Below are positions 44,534 to 52,975 of a DNA stretch of 64,000 nucleotides, piece by piece (positions within the stretch are counted from its first letter, which is position 1; each line of letters opens with the position of its first letter). The stretch is from Gemmataceae bacterium (GTDB taxonomy: Bacteria; Planctomycetota; Planctomycetia; Gemmatales; Gemmataceae), in assembly GCA_901538445.1 (NCBI GenBank), contig LR594584.1, positions 2,159,738 to 2,223,737 on the forward strand, in the 5' to 3' direction. The translations under genes were made by a program, and so were the position numbers. The notes beneath the pieces were generated by a model. That model did not search any database. It had not been told where the DNA came from and saw nothing but the letters and a program-made list of their open reading frames with translations.

Positions 44534-45403
44534 TCACTCCTCGACCACGTCCTCGACGTAGGCGCTCTCGTACTCGAACTTGGTCCCCTCGCCCTGGTGG
44601 TTCGGCAGCTCGGCCTTCACCTTCAGGCGGGCGGCGTGGTAGCGGCCGAGGGTCGGGTTGAAGTACACCTCGCCGGTCCACAGCATCGGCACCAGCGGCA
44701 CCTGCTCGGAGAGCGCCTTCGGCGGCGTCTTCAGTGTCGTCGCCACGCCGATCGCGACCAGTCCGTCCTTCACGCTGCCGGTGTACTTCTGGGCGAAGTC
44801 GTGGCTCTCGCCGGTGCCGAGCGGCGGGTCGAGCTTGAGCGTGAACGCCCGGTCCCAGGTCTGGCCGGTCGCGACGGTCACCGAGTCGGGGAGCACGAAC
44901 CGGAACGGCAGCTCGGCGTGCAGCCGCGCCGCCGACCCGGCCTTCGACTCCTTGACGTCGAGCAGCTTGCCCTGGGGGTCCACCTTCACGGTGAGGATCG
45001 GCGTATTCAGGAAGCTCGCGAGGTCCTTCGCCTGGTCGGGCACGGCCGAGTCGCGGACGACGCTCGTGCCGTCGGGCTTGAGGAACTCGGTCTTCATGCT
45101 CGTGATGGTCATTTCGAGCGTGGCAACGCCCTTGTCGTCCACGTCCTTCACGGCCCACTTCTTGACGAGCGCGAGGTTCGTGCGGGCCTCGGTGGTCACC
45201 GGCTTCTCGGTCTTCTCGTCGAGGCTCGTCTCGCGGACGGCGGTGTGTTGCGTCACCTTGTACGTCAGCACCTCGCCGGCCTTCCACTTGAACCGGGCCG
45301 GGACCGCGCTGGCTGGCGCGGTTGCGACGGGTGCGGGAGCCTGAGCCCGCGCTGCAACGGGGGTGAGCGCGAGGGCGGCGATGAGAGCGGAACGGCGGAC
45401 CAT
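44534..45403 (-). CDS. Exported protein of unknown function
   Basis: 289 aa from the ATG at 45403 with AGAGG upstream. The 981-aa frame that runs through here to 47479 is a shadow of three genes. A signal peptide (RRSALIAALALTPVAARAQA) precedes a beta-rich body of strands such as RFKWKAGEVLTYKVTQHTAV, VKDVDDKGVATLEMTITSMK, PILTVKVDPQGKLLDVKES and GEVYFNPTLGRYHAARLKVK. The pattern resembles the DUF6263-like planctomycete group, a weak assignment. Probably periplasmic. Confidence 0.8.
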   Translation of the reverse strand: MVRRSALIAALALTPVAARAQAPAPVATAPASAVPARFKWKAGEVLTYKVTQHTAVRETSLDEKTEKPVTTEARTNLALVKKWAVKDVDDKGVATLEMTITSMKTEFLKPDGTSVVRDSAVPDQAKDLASFLNTPILTVKVDPQGKLLDVKESKAGSAARLHAELPFRFVLPDSVTVATGQTWDRAFTLKLDPPLGTGESHDFAQKYTGSVKDGLVAIGVATTLKTPPKALSEQVPLVPMLWTGEVYFNPTLGRYHAARLKVKAELPNHQGEGTKFEYESAYVEDVVEE

Positions 45404-45480
45404 GCGAGAACCTCTGCGACCGGGGGACACCATCGGTCGGGAGGCATACCGCAACTGCGGGGCTTGGGGAAGGGCAATTG

Positions 45481-46329
45481 CTACGGCGCGTTCGCGGCGA
45501 GGAACTTCGCGAGCGGGTCGGCCATCATCACGCCGACGGCCGAGCTGTGTCCCGCCCCCTCGACCCAGAAGAACTCCTTCGGCGCGTTCGCGGCGGCGTA
45601 CAGCGCCTCGCCGTGCGCGAACGGGACCACCCCGTCGGCCGTGCCGTGCGCGATGAAAACGGGCCGGGTGCAGCGGGGCAACTTCGAGAGGTTGTCGAAC
45701 CGCGTCCGCATGATCGTGTGCGTGGGCAGGAACGGGTAGTGGTACTTCGCGGCCGCCGGGAGCGAGGTGAACGTGTACAGCAGCACCAGCGCCCGGTGGT
45801 CGTGCCGGGTCGCGAGTTCCACCGCCGTGCCGCCGCCGAGCGACTCGCCCATCAGGATGACGCGGCTCGCCGGGACCTTCGCCTCGGTCGCGAGCCACTG
45901 GTACGCGGCCTCGCCCGCGGCGTAGCACCCCTCTTCCGACGGGCTCCCGGAGTTCTTGCCGTACCCCGGGTAGTCGAACAGCAGCACCCCGCAGCCGAGC
46001 TTGCGGTGCAGCTGGTCGGCGAGTTCCCCGCGGTGCGACAGGTTCCCGCCGTTGCCGTTGGCGAGCAGGAGCGCCCCGGCCTCGCGGCTCGGGCCGGGGA
46101 GCCACCAGGCGTGGATCGTGGTGCCGTCGGCCGCCGGGAAGCTGACGTCCCGGGTGCCGGCGGCGACCGGCGGCTCCCAGCCGTCGGCGGCGGCCGTCGG
46201 GTGGAACGCGAGCTTGCGTTCGAGGAGCCACATCACGAGGACGATCCCCAGGTAGAAGACGGTCCAGCGGAGGACGAACCGGCCGATGCGGCTCGGCCAC
46301 GACCGCCGGGGCGACGCGGGCTGTTCCAT
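45481..46329 (-). CDS. Membrane-anchored alpha/beta hydrolase
   Basis: 282 aa from the ATG at 46329; the start at 46398 would translate a palindrome. One N-terminal transmembrane helix (about 18-38) anchors it. The hydrolase core has the nucleophile elbow GESLGG, the acid in HGTADGVVPF and the His in GAGHSSAV. LLFDYPGYGKNSGSPSE is typical of the ABHD12/13-like branch. It is likely an esterase or lipase of unknown substrate. It lies between the secreted unknown and lnt, all leftward. Confidence 0.9.
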   Translation of the reverse strand: MEQPASPRRSWPSRIGRFVLRWTVFYLGIVLVMWLLERKLAFHPTAAADGWEPPVAAGTRDVSFPAADGTTIHAWWLPGPSREAGALLLANGNGGNLSHRGELADQLHRKLGCGVLLFDYPGYGKNSGSPSEEGCYAAGEAAYQWLATEAKVPASRVILMGESLGGGTAVELATRHDHRALVLLYTFTSLPAAAKYHYPFLPTHTIMRTRFDNLSKLPRCTRPVFIAHGTADGVVPFAHGEALYAAANAPKEFFWVEGAGHSSAVGVMMADPLAKFLAANAP

Positions 46330-46378
46330 GGTACGGGCTCCGGGGCGCGAGAAGACGCCAGAAGTTAGAGGGGCTTGG

Positions 46379-46438
46379 CGAGCCGTGTGTGTCAACACAC
46401 GGGTTCACGCACACCCGTGTGTTGACACACACGGCTCG
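46379..46438. repeat. Perfect 25-bp inverted repeat (GTGTGTCAACACACGGG)
   Basis: Arms 46379-46403 and 46414-46438 are exact complements around a 10-nt loop. Each arm contains the smaller palindrome TGTGTCAACACA. It fills the gap between lnt and the hydrolase gene. Confidence 0.92.
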
Positions 46439-46470
46439 CCCGGCAGTTCGTTCCAGGAATCCGTTGTGCC

Positions 46471-48225
46471 TCACCCACTCGCTGGTGCGCCGGGTCCCGG
46501 AAGCCCTTCTCTGCGCCGCGGTCGCCTGAGACTCAGCGCCACCGCCAGCCAGCACGCGGCCGGCACCCAGTCGCCGAACCGGGCGTACAGCGTTGTGCGC
46601 GAGTCGATCGGCACCACCGCCGACACCACGGCTTCCACCTTCTTCGACGCGCTCCACGTGTCGCCGGGGATGGTCACGATGCGGCCGTCGGGGTCGATCA
46701 CCCCCGAGATCCCCATGTTCACCGCCCGCACCACCGCCCGCCGCGTCTCGACCGCCCGGAACCGGCAGATCGCGAGGTGCTGCTCGTGCTCCTCGGTGCC
46801 GTCGAACCAGCCGTCGTTCGAGATGTTCACGAAGAAATCGACCGGGTCGGCCGCGGCGTACCGCCGGGCGAGCGACGGGTCGGAGTCCTCGTAACAGATC
46901 AGGCAGCCGAACTTGTAAGACCGGTCGCCGGCCGCGAGCGGTAACCGCGTCCAGAGTTGCCCGGGGCGGCACGAGTAGTCGTGCTTGTACGGCGTGAACA
47001 CGCTCATGAACGGGAGCGTCTCGCCGAGCGGAACGTACTCGCCGAACGGCACCAGGTGCATCTTGTCGTACCGGCCGAGCTTGTGCCCGCGGGTGTCGAG
47101 CAGCAGCGCGGAGTTGTACTTCCACCGCCGGCCGCCCTCCCACGCGAGGCCGTTCAGCCCGAGCAGCGTCGGCACCGCGGGCGGCCCCTTCGCGAACGCC
47201 TCGGCACACTTCTGAGCGGCCCGCGCGAACTCCGGGTCGGCCTGCTCCCCCTCCGCGACCTCGACCCACTCGTCCGGGAAGCACGTCTCCGGCCACACCA
47301 CGAGGTCGGGCGTCGGCCGGGCGTCCAGCGCCTCGAAGAACAGCTTCCGGTACGCCTTCACGAGCGTGGAGCCGCTGCCGTCCTTCGCGTCCTGCGGCAC
47401 GCTCCCCTGGAGCGCCGCGACCCGAGGCCCCGGGGCGAACTCGGCGTGACCGAGCCGCCAGGACCCGTACCCCACGCACGCCGCGACGAGCGCGAGCACG
47501 GCGGCGGTGGAGAGGACGGGCTTCTTGCCCTCTCCCCTTGCGGGAGAGGGTGGCGGCGCTTCGCCGCCGAGTGAGGGGTGAGCGATTGGAGAGGGAACAG
47601 CTTCACCCCTCACCCGGCCGCTCGAAGACTCGCGGCCACCCTCTCCCGCAAGGGGAGAGGGCCGGGAACAGTACACCCAGCCGGCGACCGCACCGTTCAC
47701 GGCCGCGACGACGAACGACACCGCGTACACCCCGCCGAGGTCGGCGACCTGTACGAGCGGTAGGAAGGCGTGCTGCGTGTACCCGAGGAAGTACCAGCCG
47801 AAGCCGATCATGTGCTGGAGGCCGAGCTCCGCGAGGAACGGGAACCCGGTCGGGAAGTGCATCCGGACGTATTCGAGGCCCACCCACGCCACCGGCACCG
47901 ACAGCGCGAGCGGCACGCCGAGGCGGTCGGACCGGCGGACGAGGTCGAGCGCGAGCACCCACGTCACCGGCATGATGACGCTGAGCCCGAGCCACGACAT
48001 GTACATCATTTGGTGCGCGACGCGAATCCATTGTGTCGCCAGCGCGAAGAACACCACCCCGCCGAGGTACGCCGCGAGGTACCGCCGCCGCCGCGACACG
48101 TCGGCCCGCACCAGCGACAGCCACGGCACCAGCGCGACGAACCCGAGCGGCCCGAGGTCGAGCGGGAAGAACGCCGCCCACAGGAGGACGCCCGTCGCAA
48201 CGGCCGGCAGCAACACGCGAAGCAT
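46471..48225 (-). CDS. lnt: Apolipoprotein N-acyltransferase with repeat-encoded insertion
   Basis: 584 aa from the ATG at 48225. The family has an N-terminal block of about six to eight transmembrane helices and a nitrilase domain. Here the helices lie in about 1-185 and near 235-255. The catalytic triad is visible as Glu313 (VWPETCFP), Lys388 (YDKMHLVPFGEY) and Cys444 (CLICYED). Lnt adds the third acyl chain to lipoproteins at the outer face of the inner membrane. Residues about 187-233 are encoded by a CCTCTCCC-family palindrome (47528-47661) that has kept the reading frame (SPLAGEGGRE, APPPSPARGEG). It lies in the loop before the last helix. Confidence 0.94.
   Translation of the reverse strand: MLRVLLPAVATGVLLWAAFFPLDLGPLGFVALVPWLSLVRADVSRRRRYLAAYLGGVVFFALATQWIRVAHQMMYMSWLGLSVIMPVTWVLALDLVRRSDRLGVPLALSVPVAWVGLEYVRMHFPTGFPFLAELGLQHMIGFGWYFLGYTQHAFLPLVQVADLGGVYAVSFVVAAVNGAVAGWVYCSRPSPLAGEGGRESSSGRVRGEAVPSPIAHPSLGGEAPPPSPARGEGKKPVLSTAAVLALVAACVGYGSWRLGHAEFAPGPRVAALQGSVPQDAKDGSGSTLVKAYRKLFFEALDARPTPDLVVWPETCFPDEWVEVAEGEQADPEFARAAQKCAEAFAKGPPAVPTLLGLNGLAWEGGRRWKYNSALLLDTRGHKLGRYDKMHLVPFGEYVPLGETLPFMSVFTPYKHDYSCRPGQLWTRLPLAAGDRSYKFGCLICYEDSDPSLARRYAAADPVDFFVNISNDGWFDGTEEHEQHLAICRFRAVETRRAVVRAVNMGISGVIDPDGRIVTIPGDTWSASKKVEAVVSAVVPIDSRTTLYARFGDWVPAACWLAVALSLRRPRRREGLPGPGAPASG
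47528..47661. repeat. Palindromic repeat inside the lnt coding sequence
   Basis: It runs from CCCTCTCCCCTTGCGGGAGAGGG to CCCTCTCCCGCAAGGGGAGAGGG, with GGGTGAGGGG-type inner ends facing each other. It matches the intergenic copies at 22433-22566 and 22992-23042. The reading frame of lnt stays open across it. Confidence 0.88.
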
Positions 48226-48326
48226 CGGGGGAGTCCTTCCGTGGAAGACAGAACGGGGACAGGTAGGGCGCGGGCGTCGCTCGCCAGCACAGCAGACGGG
48301 CGAGCGTTGCGCGGGACCAGTCACCA

Positions 48327-48507
48327 CACCTCGCCCCCCGTCCGGGGGAGAGGTCGCGGCGAGTCTTCGAGCCGCGGGTGAGGGGGCCAGGGTGAGCCGC
48401 TCCCCGGTCGCGCCGACGCCCCCGGTACTCGCTTCGCGTGGAGCCCCCTCACCCGCCGCCGTCAGAGCCCGGCGGCGACCTCTCCCCCCAGACGGGGGGC
48501 GAGGTGG
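48327..48507. repeat. Diverged copy of the CCTCTCCC-family palindrome
   Basis: The left part (48327-48385, CACCTCGCCCCCCGTCC...GTGAGGGGG) and right part (48444-48507, CCCCCTCACCCGCC...GGGGGGCGAGGTG) are complementary at both ends. The 345-base gap 48226-48570 before lnt contains no gene. Confidence 0.8.
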
Positions 48508-48570
48508 GGCCTCTGCGCTCAGGTACGGCGTCGCGGTCGCCGGTCGCCCCACCCCATGCCAGGCACCGCG

Positions 48571-49776
48571 CTAGTTTATCAACACCACCTGCGCCAACGA
48601 GCCCGGGTCGAGCCGCGCCTCGCCCGCGGGAAGCACCAGTAGCGCGTCGGCGGCGGCGAGCCCGCGGAGGTCCGGCGCGCCGTGCCACGGCCGCGGCCGC
48701 ACCGCGTACCCCGTCGGCCCGACTTCGAGTTTCGCCGGGCGGTACGTCGGCCGGTCGTTCGCCTCGGCGATCGGCTCGGCCAGCGGCAGCGTCACGGTCG
48801 TCGGGCCGGGGTCGGGGTGACCGGCGAGCACGCGCAGCGCCGGCCGCACGAACAGTTCGAAGCACACCGCCGCGCTCACCGGGTTGCCGGGCAGGCCGAA
48901 CACCAGCGTGCCGCCGCGCGTGCCGAACAGCAGCGGCTTCCCGGGCTTCATCCGCACCTGCCGGACGTGCGTGGCGACGCCGAGTTCGGCCAGCACCGCC
49001 GGCACGAGGTCGTACTTGCCGACCGACACCCCGCCGGCGACGAGCAGCACGTCGGTGCCGTCGAGTTCGTCGCCGACGAGCTTCAGCAACTCGGGGAGGG
49101 TGTCTGGGCCGATCCCGCGGTGCGTCGCGACGCCCCCGGCCCGCTGCACCTGCGCGGCGAGCATCGGGCCGTTCGAGTTGCGGATCTGCCCCGGCTTGAG
49201 CGGGTGCCCCGGTTCGACCAGTTCGTTCCCGGTCGGCAGCACGAACACCCGCGGGGCCGGGTGCAACTTCGCCTCGACGAGCCCGAGCCCCGCCAGCACC
49301 CCGAGTGCCGCAGGGGTCAGCGCCGCACCGGCCGCGAGCACCACGTCGCCGGCCCGCATCTCGGTGCCGCGGGCGAACACCCACTGCCCCGGCTTCACGC
49401 GGTCGTCGGTGATTCGCACCGCACCGTCACCGGCGGGCTGCGTGTCCTCCTGCATGACGACCGCGTCGGCCCCGTCGGGCATCGGCGCGCCGGTGAAGAT
49501 GCGGGCGCACTCGCCGGGGGCGACCGCCTTTGTCGGAACGACCCCCGCGGCGACCTCGCTCGTGACGCGGAGTTCGCGGTTGGGGAGCGAGCAGTCGGCG
49601 GAGCGGACCGCGTACCCGTCGCGGAGCGACTTGGGGAACGGCGGCGAGTCCTGGTCGGCGCGGACGTCGTCGGCGAGGACGCGGCCGAGCGCACCCGGAC
49701 CGAGCCGGGCCGCGCCCGGCGCGAGCGGCCGGACCCGTGCGAGGATTTCGGCGAGTGCGTCCGCGACGTCGAGCAT
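48571..49776 (-). CDS. moeA: Molybdopterin molybdotransferase MoeA
   Basis: 401 aa from the ATG at 49776 with AAGGA upstream. Family segments are in order: DSPPFPKSLRDGYAV (the DGYA motif), RIFTGAPMPDGADAVVMQED, VLPTGNELVEPGHPLKPGQIRNSNGPML, VLLVAGGVSVGKYDLV, VRMKPGKPLLFGTRGGTLVFGLPGNPVSA (the PGNP motif). It inserts molybdate into adenylylated molybdopterin to form molybdenum cofactor. No other mo-genes are in the window. Confidence 0.96.
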   Translation of the reverse strand: MLDVADALAEILARVRPLAPGAARLGPGALGRVLADDVRADQDSPPFPKSLRDGYAVRSADCSLPNRELRVTSEVAAGVVPTKAVAPGECARIFTGAPMPDGADAVVMQEDTQPAGDGAVRITDDRVKPGQWVFARGTEMRAGDVVLAAGAALTPAALGVLAGLGLVEAKLHPAPRVFVLPTGNELVEPGHPLKPGQIRNSNGPMLAAQVQRAGGVATHRGIGPDTLPELLKLVGDELDGTDVLLVAGGVSVGKYDLVPAVLAELGVATHVRQVRMKPGKPLLFGTRGGTLVFGLPGNPVSAAVCFELFVRPALRVLAGHPDPGPTTVTLPLAEPIAEANDRPTYRPAKLEVGPTGYAVRPRPWHGAPDLRGLAAADALLVLPAGEARLDPGSLAQVVLIN

Positions 49777-49795
49777 GAGCCGTCCTTGAATTGAA

Positions 49796-49875
49796 GGGGT
49801 GCCGGGGTGCGGGGGTGAAGGGGTGGAAGCCCGGCCCTTCCCTGTCACCCCTTCACCCCCGCACCCCGGCACCCC
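49796..49875. repeat. Perfect 30-bp inverted repeat between panD and moeA
   Basis: Arms 49796-49825 and 49846-49875 (core GCCGGGGTGCGGGGGTGAAG) are exact complements around a 20-nt loop. It lies directly after the panD stop, so it may act as the panD message end. Confidence 0.9.
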
Positions 49876-49884
49876 CACACCCCC

Positions 49885-50232
49885 TCACTTCCGCCGGTTC
49901 CCCTCGCCGAGCAGCACGACGGTCGGCTTGTGGCCGCGGGCCTCGGCGTCGTCGTAGTCGGCGAACGTGGCGATGATGACGAGGTCGCCGGGGCGGATCA
50001 GGTGCGCCCCGGCCCCGTTCACGCACACCTCGCCGCTGCCCCGCTTGCCGGGCAGCGCGTACGTCGTGAGCCGGGTGCCGTTGGTCACGTCCCAGACGTG
50101 GATCTGCTCGTTCGCGAGAATGTCCGCCGCGTCGAGCAGGTCGGCATCGACGGTCAGGCTCCCCTCGTAGTGCAACTCGGCCGCGGTCACCGTCGCCCGG
50201 TGCAACTTCGACTTCATCATGTGCCGGCGCAT
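49885..50232 (-). CDS. panD: Aspartate 1-decarboxylase (proenzyme)
   Basis: 115 aa from the ATG at 50232 with GGGAGG six bases upstream. The self-cleavage site is plain: [12 protein letters not shown], where the Gly24-Ser25 bond is cut and Ser25 becomes the pyruvoyl group, the same numbering as in E. coli. The conserved [28 protein letters not shown] and [14 protein letters not shown] follow. It makes beta-alanine from aspartate for pantothenate and coenzyme A. Other pan genes are not adjacent. Confidence 0.97.
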   Translation of the reverse strand: MRRHMMKSKLHRATVTAAELHYEGSLTVDADLLDAADILANEQIHVWDVTNGTRLTTYALPGKRGSGEVCVNGAGAHLIRPGDLVIIATFADYDDAEARGHKPTVVLLGEGNRRK

Positions 50233-50299
50233 CGAACCCTCCCGTGGTGCTCGGTGACATTCTACGCCCCCGGGGTAAGATGGCGGCACCCTCAGACGT

Positions 50300-50384
50300 G
50301 TGGAGTGCGGAACGCGGACCGCGGAGTGAAAGCGACAAATGGTCGTGGTGCGAACTCCGCGCTCCGAACTCCGCGTTCCGAATT
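50300..50384. repeat. Inverted repeat of GCGGAACGCGGA type (copy 3)
   Basis: GTGGAGTGCGGAACGCGGAC on one side and CGAACTCCGCGTTCCGAA on the other pair imperfectly. Same family as 33656-33757 and 38078-38168. It separates divergent panD and the DUF1080 gene. Confidence 0.75.
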
Positions 50385-50403
50385 TCGATCAGGAGTGCTG
50401 CCG

Positions 50404-51066
50404 ATGCGAACGGTGATGAAGGTGTGTGTGGTGGCGGCCGCGTGTGCGGTCACCGCTGTTGCCGACGAGAAGGCCGCGAAGCCCCCCGAGGGGTTCACGC
50501 CGCTGTTCGACGGCAAGACGCTCGACGGGTGGAAGGCCACCGGCAAGGCCGACCAGTGGGCCGCCGAGAACGGGTCGATCGTGTGCAAGGGCGGCGGCGG
50601 CGGGTACCTGCTGACCGACAAGGAGTACGGCGACTTCGAGTTCCGGTGCGAGTACAAGTGGGGCGCGCCCGGGGGCAACAGCGGCGTCGCGCTCCGCACC
50701 CCGCCCAAGGGCGACCCGGCCTACGCCGGCATGGAGATCCAGCTCATCGACGACGAGGGCTGGGAGGCGGTCCGCAAGTCGAAGCTCGCCGACTACCAGC
50801 ACACCGGCTCGATCTACGACGTGCAGCCGGCCAAGGAGGCCGCGAACAAGAAGATCGGCGAGTGGAACACCGTCCGCATCGTATGCCAGGGCCGCAAGGT
50901 GACCATCGAGCACAACGGCAAGGAGCTGACCAGCGCGAACCTGGACGACTACGAGAAGAAGTTCGACAAGCACCCCGGCCTCAAACGCGACAAGGGGCAC
51001 ATCGGGTTCCAGAGCTACAATGTCCACGTCGAGTTCCGCAACGTGTACGTCAAGGAACTGAAGTAA
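50404..51066 (+). CDS. Secreted DUF1080 (3-keto-disaccharide hydrolase-like) protein
   Basis: 220 aa from the ATG at 50404 with AGGAG upstream. A signal peptide (MKVCVVAAACAVTAVA) precedes a concanavalin-like beta sandwich of the DUF1080 family: GFTPLFDGKTLDGWKATG, YLLTDKEYGDFEFRCEYK, GGNSGVALRTPPKGDPAYAGMEIQLIDDEG, and the final GHIGFQSYNVHVEFRNVYVKEL. The family is heavily expanded in planctomycetes and linked to glycan breakdown. It is likely periplasmic or extracellular. Confidence 0.93.
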   Translation: MRTVMKVCVVAAACAVTAVADEKAAKPPEGFTPLFDGKTLDGWKATGKADQWAAENGSIVCKGGGGGYLLTDKEYGDFEFRCEYKWGAPGGNSGVALRTPPKGDPAYAGMEIQLIDDEGWEAVRKSKLADYQHTGSIYDVQPAKEAANKKIGEWNTVRIVCQGRKVTIEHNGKELTSANLDDYEKKFDKHPGLKRDKGHIGFQSYNVHVEFRNVYVKELK

Positions 51067-51618
51067 GCCGCCGGCCACGAGCGGGCGATCGACAGTTCGC
51101 ACGTTCGGTGTTACTGTGCTATTGTGCGTGGCCCGCAACCTATCACGGGGGTGTCCCGTGATAGGTTGCGAAACCCGCAGGTTGCGACCCGCGGGGCCTC
51201 GCAACCTAATCCCATGTTCGGCCGACCGCCGTCCTGCGGCTGGTGGCGCAAGACGGGGCGGTCGAGGGGTTGTCGCCACCTGCACCTGCTGAAGGCGACC
51301 GGTGTGTGGCCTACCGATCCGAGTGGCCCAACGGCCGCGGGGCCGAGTTCCCGGTCCCGCGGTATCCCCGGCGGGCTGAGCGTCTCGGGGTGCGGCGGTC
51401 GGCCGAACCAGGAGCTGAGCTGCAGGGCTCGCCTGGCCGGCTGCAGCGGACGGCGGCCGAACGGGTCGCTCGAGCTGTCAAGCCGCGGCCCGAGCAAGGG
51501 GAATCCCCACCGGAAGGTGCGGCTTGCAGCTCAGCTCCTGGTTCGGCCACACTCGCGAACTCTGGCGTTCCGGCTCGTGTCCTCTGAGGGAGTTGCGCAT
51601 CCCTCGCATCGGTGACGT
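51067..51618. other. Gap containing the left end of the attC-like cluster
   Basis: No convincing gene is seen in these 552 bases. Small frames overlap the palindrome at 51401-51548. A GTTCGGCC half-site lies at about 51217, and a short palindrome (TCACGGGGGTGTCCCGTGA) at about 51144-51162. The first clear cassette gene starts at 51619. Confidence 0.5.
51401..51548. other. attC-like palindrome, atypical (leftmost)
   Basis: GGCCGAACCAGGAGCTGAGC (continuing to 51424) is matched exactly by its complement at 51525-51548, which ends in GTTCGGCC. The two outer 7-mers GCCGAAC/GTTCGGC are those of the sites to the right. Here the arms pair perfectly over 24 bp, without the unpaired bases of the other sites. 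A second GCCGAAC half-site begins inside at about 51455. It may be a rearranged or fused pair of attC sites. Confidence 0.45.
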
Positions 51619-52422
51619 GTGGCAGAAGACATACTCCGCACCTGCCTCTTCTGTGCCGCATCGCTTGCCGGTGTGCGGGCGCGAGAACATGTCTTCCCTC
51701 GCTGGCTGCTCGATGAACTCAGCATCAGCAAAGAGTCGATTAGTCCGACGCAATTCCGGCCTTCACTGGATGTGGTTTCCACTCGGTCCCACCTCCTCGA
51801 AAACCTCCAGGAAGGTCGGGTATGTGCGACTTGCAACAACGGCTGGATGAGCCAACTCGAAGTGGATGCCATCCCGTTGTTACGACCACTCATGGAAGGA
51901 ACCAGCTTGGTCACTGACCTGACGCACAAACGACGGGAGGTGGTTGCTCGATGGGCGGTGAAAACGGCGTACATGCTGAACAGTGCTTCGAACTACGATT
52001 GCAAGGTGCCTCAAGGGTACTTGGCTGAGCTGTACGCAAACCGCCAACCGGTGCCGAACGGTGTCTGTGTCTTCGCCCAACAGCACCACGCCAACCGTGA
52101 TTTCTACTGGCAGCAGGGAGCTTGGTGGCGTGGTGTATCCGGGGATGAAGCGCTTGACATCGACCCGCGTGAAGCCGCGACCCGATCGTACAAAGTAACG
52201 CTTCAGTTACGCCGCCTGCTTCTCTTGGTGGCCTGCTGGCCTTACGGGGGCTGGAGGATCGCTCTCTGGCGGGGAGTACACGTGCCGCTATGGCCGCAAA
52301 GGGGACCAATCGCCTCCTTCGAATCAGATTCGTTCCCGTGGGATGACTCGATACGGGCGGTTGCTGCGTTTCACGGTATGCTAATGCTGGCGAGAGTTCC
52401 GCCACAGGACCCGCTCTCATAG
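51619..52422 (+). CDS. HNH-like zinc-motif protein (cassette 1)
   Basis: 267 aa from a GTG at 51619; the start is uncertain since no strong ribosome site precedes it. The N-terminal part carries CLFCAASL, then REHVFPRWLLDEL, then VCATCNNGWMSQLEV. This CxxC...EH.FP.W...CxxCN.GWM.qlE arrangement is seen in HNH-endonuclease-like proteins. The remaining ~180 residues are of unknown fold. GC content is clearly lower and codon use differs from the neighbours. Twelve bases after its stop an attC-like site begins, so it fits a gene cassette. Confidence 0.75.
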   Translation: MAEDILRTCLFCAASLAGVRAREHVFPRWLLDELSISKESISPTQFRPSLDVVSTRSHLLENLQEGRVCATCNNGWMSQLEVDAIPLLRPLMEGTSLVTDLTHKRREVVARWAVKTAYMLNSASNYDCKVPQGYLAELYANRQPVPNGVCVFAQQHHANRDFYWQQGAWWRGVSGDEALDIDPREAATRSYKVTLQLRRLLLLVACWPYGGWRIALWRGVHVPLWPQRGPIASFESDSFPWDDSIRAVAAFHGMLMLARVPPQDPLS

Positions 52423-52433
52423 TGGCGGCAACG

Positions 52434-52524
52434 GCCGAACCAGGCGCTGCAGCAGACCCCGCCTCATAGGTTGTTTCCCAGGTTCAGCTCCCTGTGGCGG
52501 GGCTGCTGAGCTGTGTCGTTCGGC
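52434..52524 (+). other. attC-like recombination site 1
   Basis: It is bounded by GCCGAAC (52434-52440) and GTTCGGC (52518-52524). The inner arms GCTGCAGCAGACCCCGCC and GGCGGGGCTGCTGAGC pair with two single unpaired bases on the left arm, a G after GCT and an A after CAGCAG. That is the attC plan: outer and inner paired boxes, an unpaired spacer, two extrahelical bases and a variable loop. Confidence 0.72.
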
Positions 52525-52537
52525 CGCAGGAGGAGCG

Positions 52538-52936
52538 ATGCAAACACCGTCATTCACCATCGGTGGCACCGCTGTTCCCTTCAAGGCAGCGTGGGTTAAA
52601 CTGAAGGCGCGCCCCTATCAACCGACGGGGTATGAGGTCGTTGTGCCCCGATCATTGTGGACGGATGTCTTCGATTGGGGTGAAGAACAGGCTGAATCGC
52701 AGAACTTGCCGGAGTTCCTTAGGTCGGAATTGGAGAATCTCGGCTCAATGGCCGTTCGGTTCTGGTTGGGCGCATTGTCGAAGTACTCCCCGTCTACCGA
52801 GGTGCGTCACTGGGAGTGGGTGATCGCAACGGTCGATCAGATCAGCGAGCACGAGGACCACATGCGAATCGTAGGACGGGCCGAGCTTTTCGAGCCAGGG
52901 CGGTTCCCCCCGTTGGTCTTGAAGCCACTCGAATGA
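52538..52936 (+). CDS. Unknown small protein (cassette 2)
   Basis: 132 aa from the ATG at 52538, preceded by AGGAGG, only 13 bases after attC-like site 1. It reads as an alpha/beta protein: VPFKAAWVKLKARPYQPTGYEVVVP, then a helix and strands such as RHWEWVIATVDQIS and DHMRIVGRAELFEPG. I do not recognise a family. GC is lower than in flanking housekeeping genes. Position directly between attC-like elements marks it as a cassette gene. Confidence 0.75.
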   Translation: MQTPSFTIGGTAVPFKAAWVKLKARPYQPTGYEVVVPRSLWTDVFDWGEEQAESQNLPEFLRSELENLGSMAVRFWLGALSKYSPSTEVRHWEWVIATVDQISEHEDHMRIVGRAELFEPGRFPPLVLKPLE

Positions 52937-52975
52937 GCCGGTGCGTTTTGGTGAGCGGCCCGGCCAGCCCAAGAC

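Noticed and set aside
44534-47479. A 981-aa open frame on the minus strand
   Set aside because: It is a shadow in a second frame across three well-supported genes (secreted protein, hydrolase, lnt). Only its last part, the gene ending at 44534, is real.
51243-51587. Small frame as a possible first cassette gene
   Set aside because: It crosses the palindrome at 51401-51548, has no ribosome site and shows no protein-like pattern.
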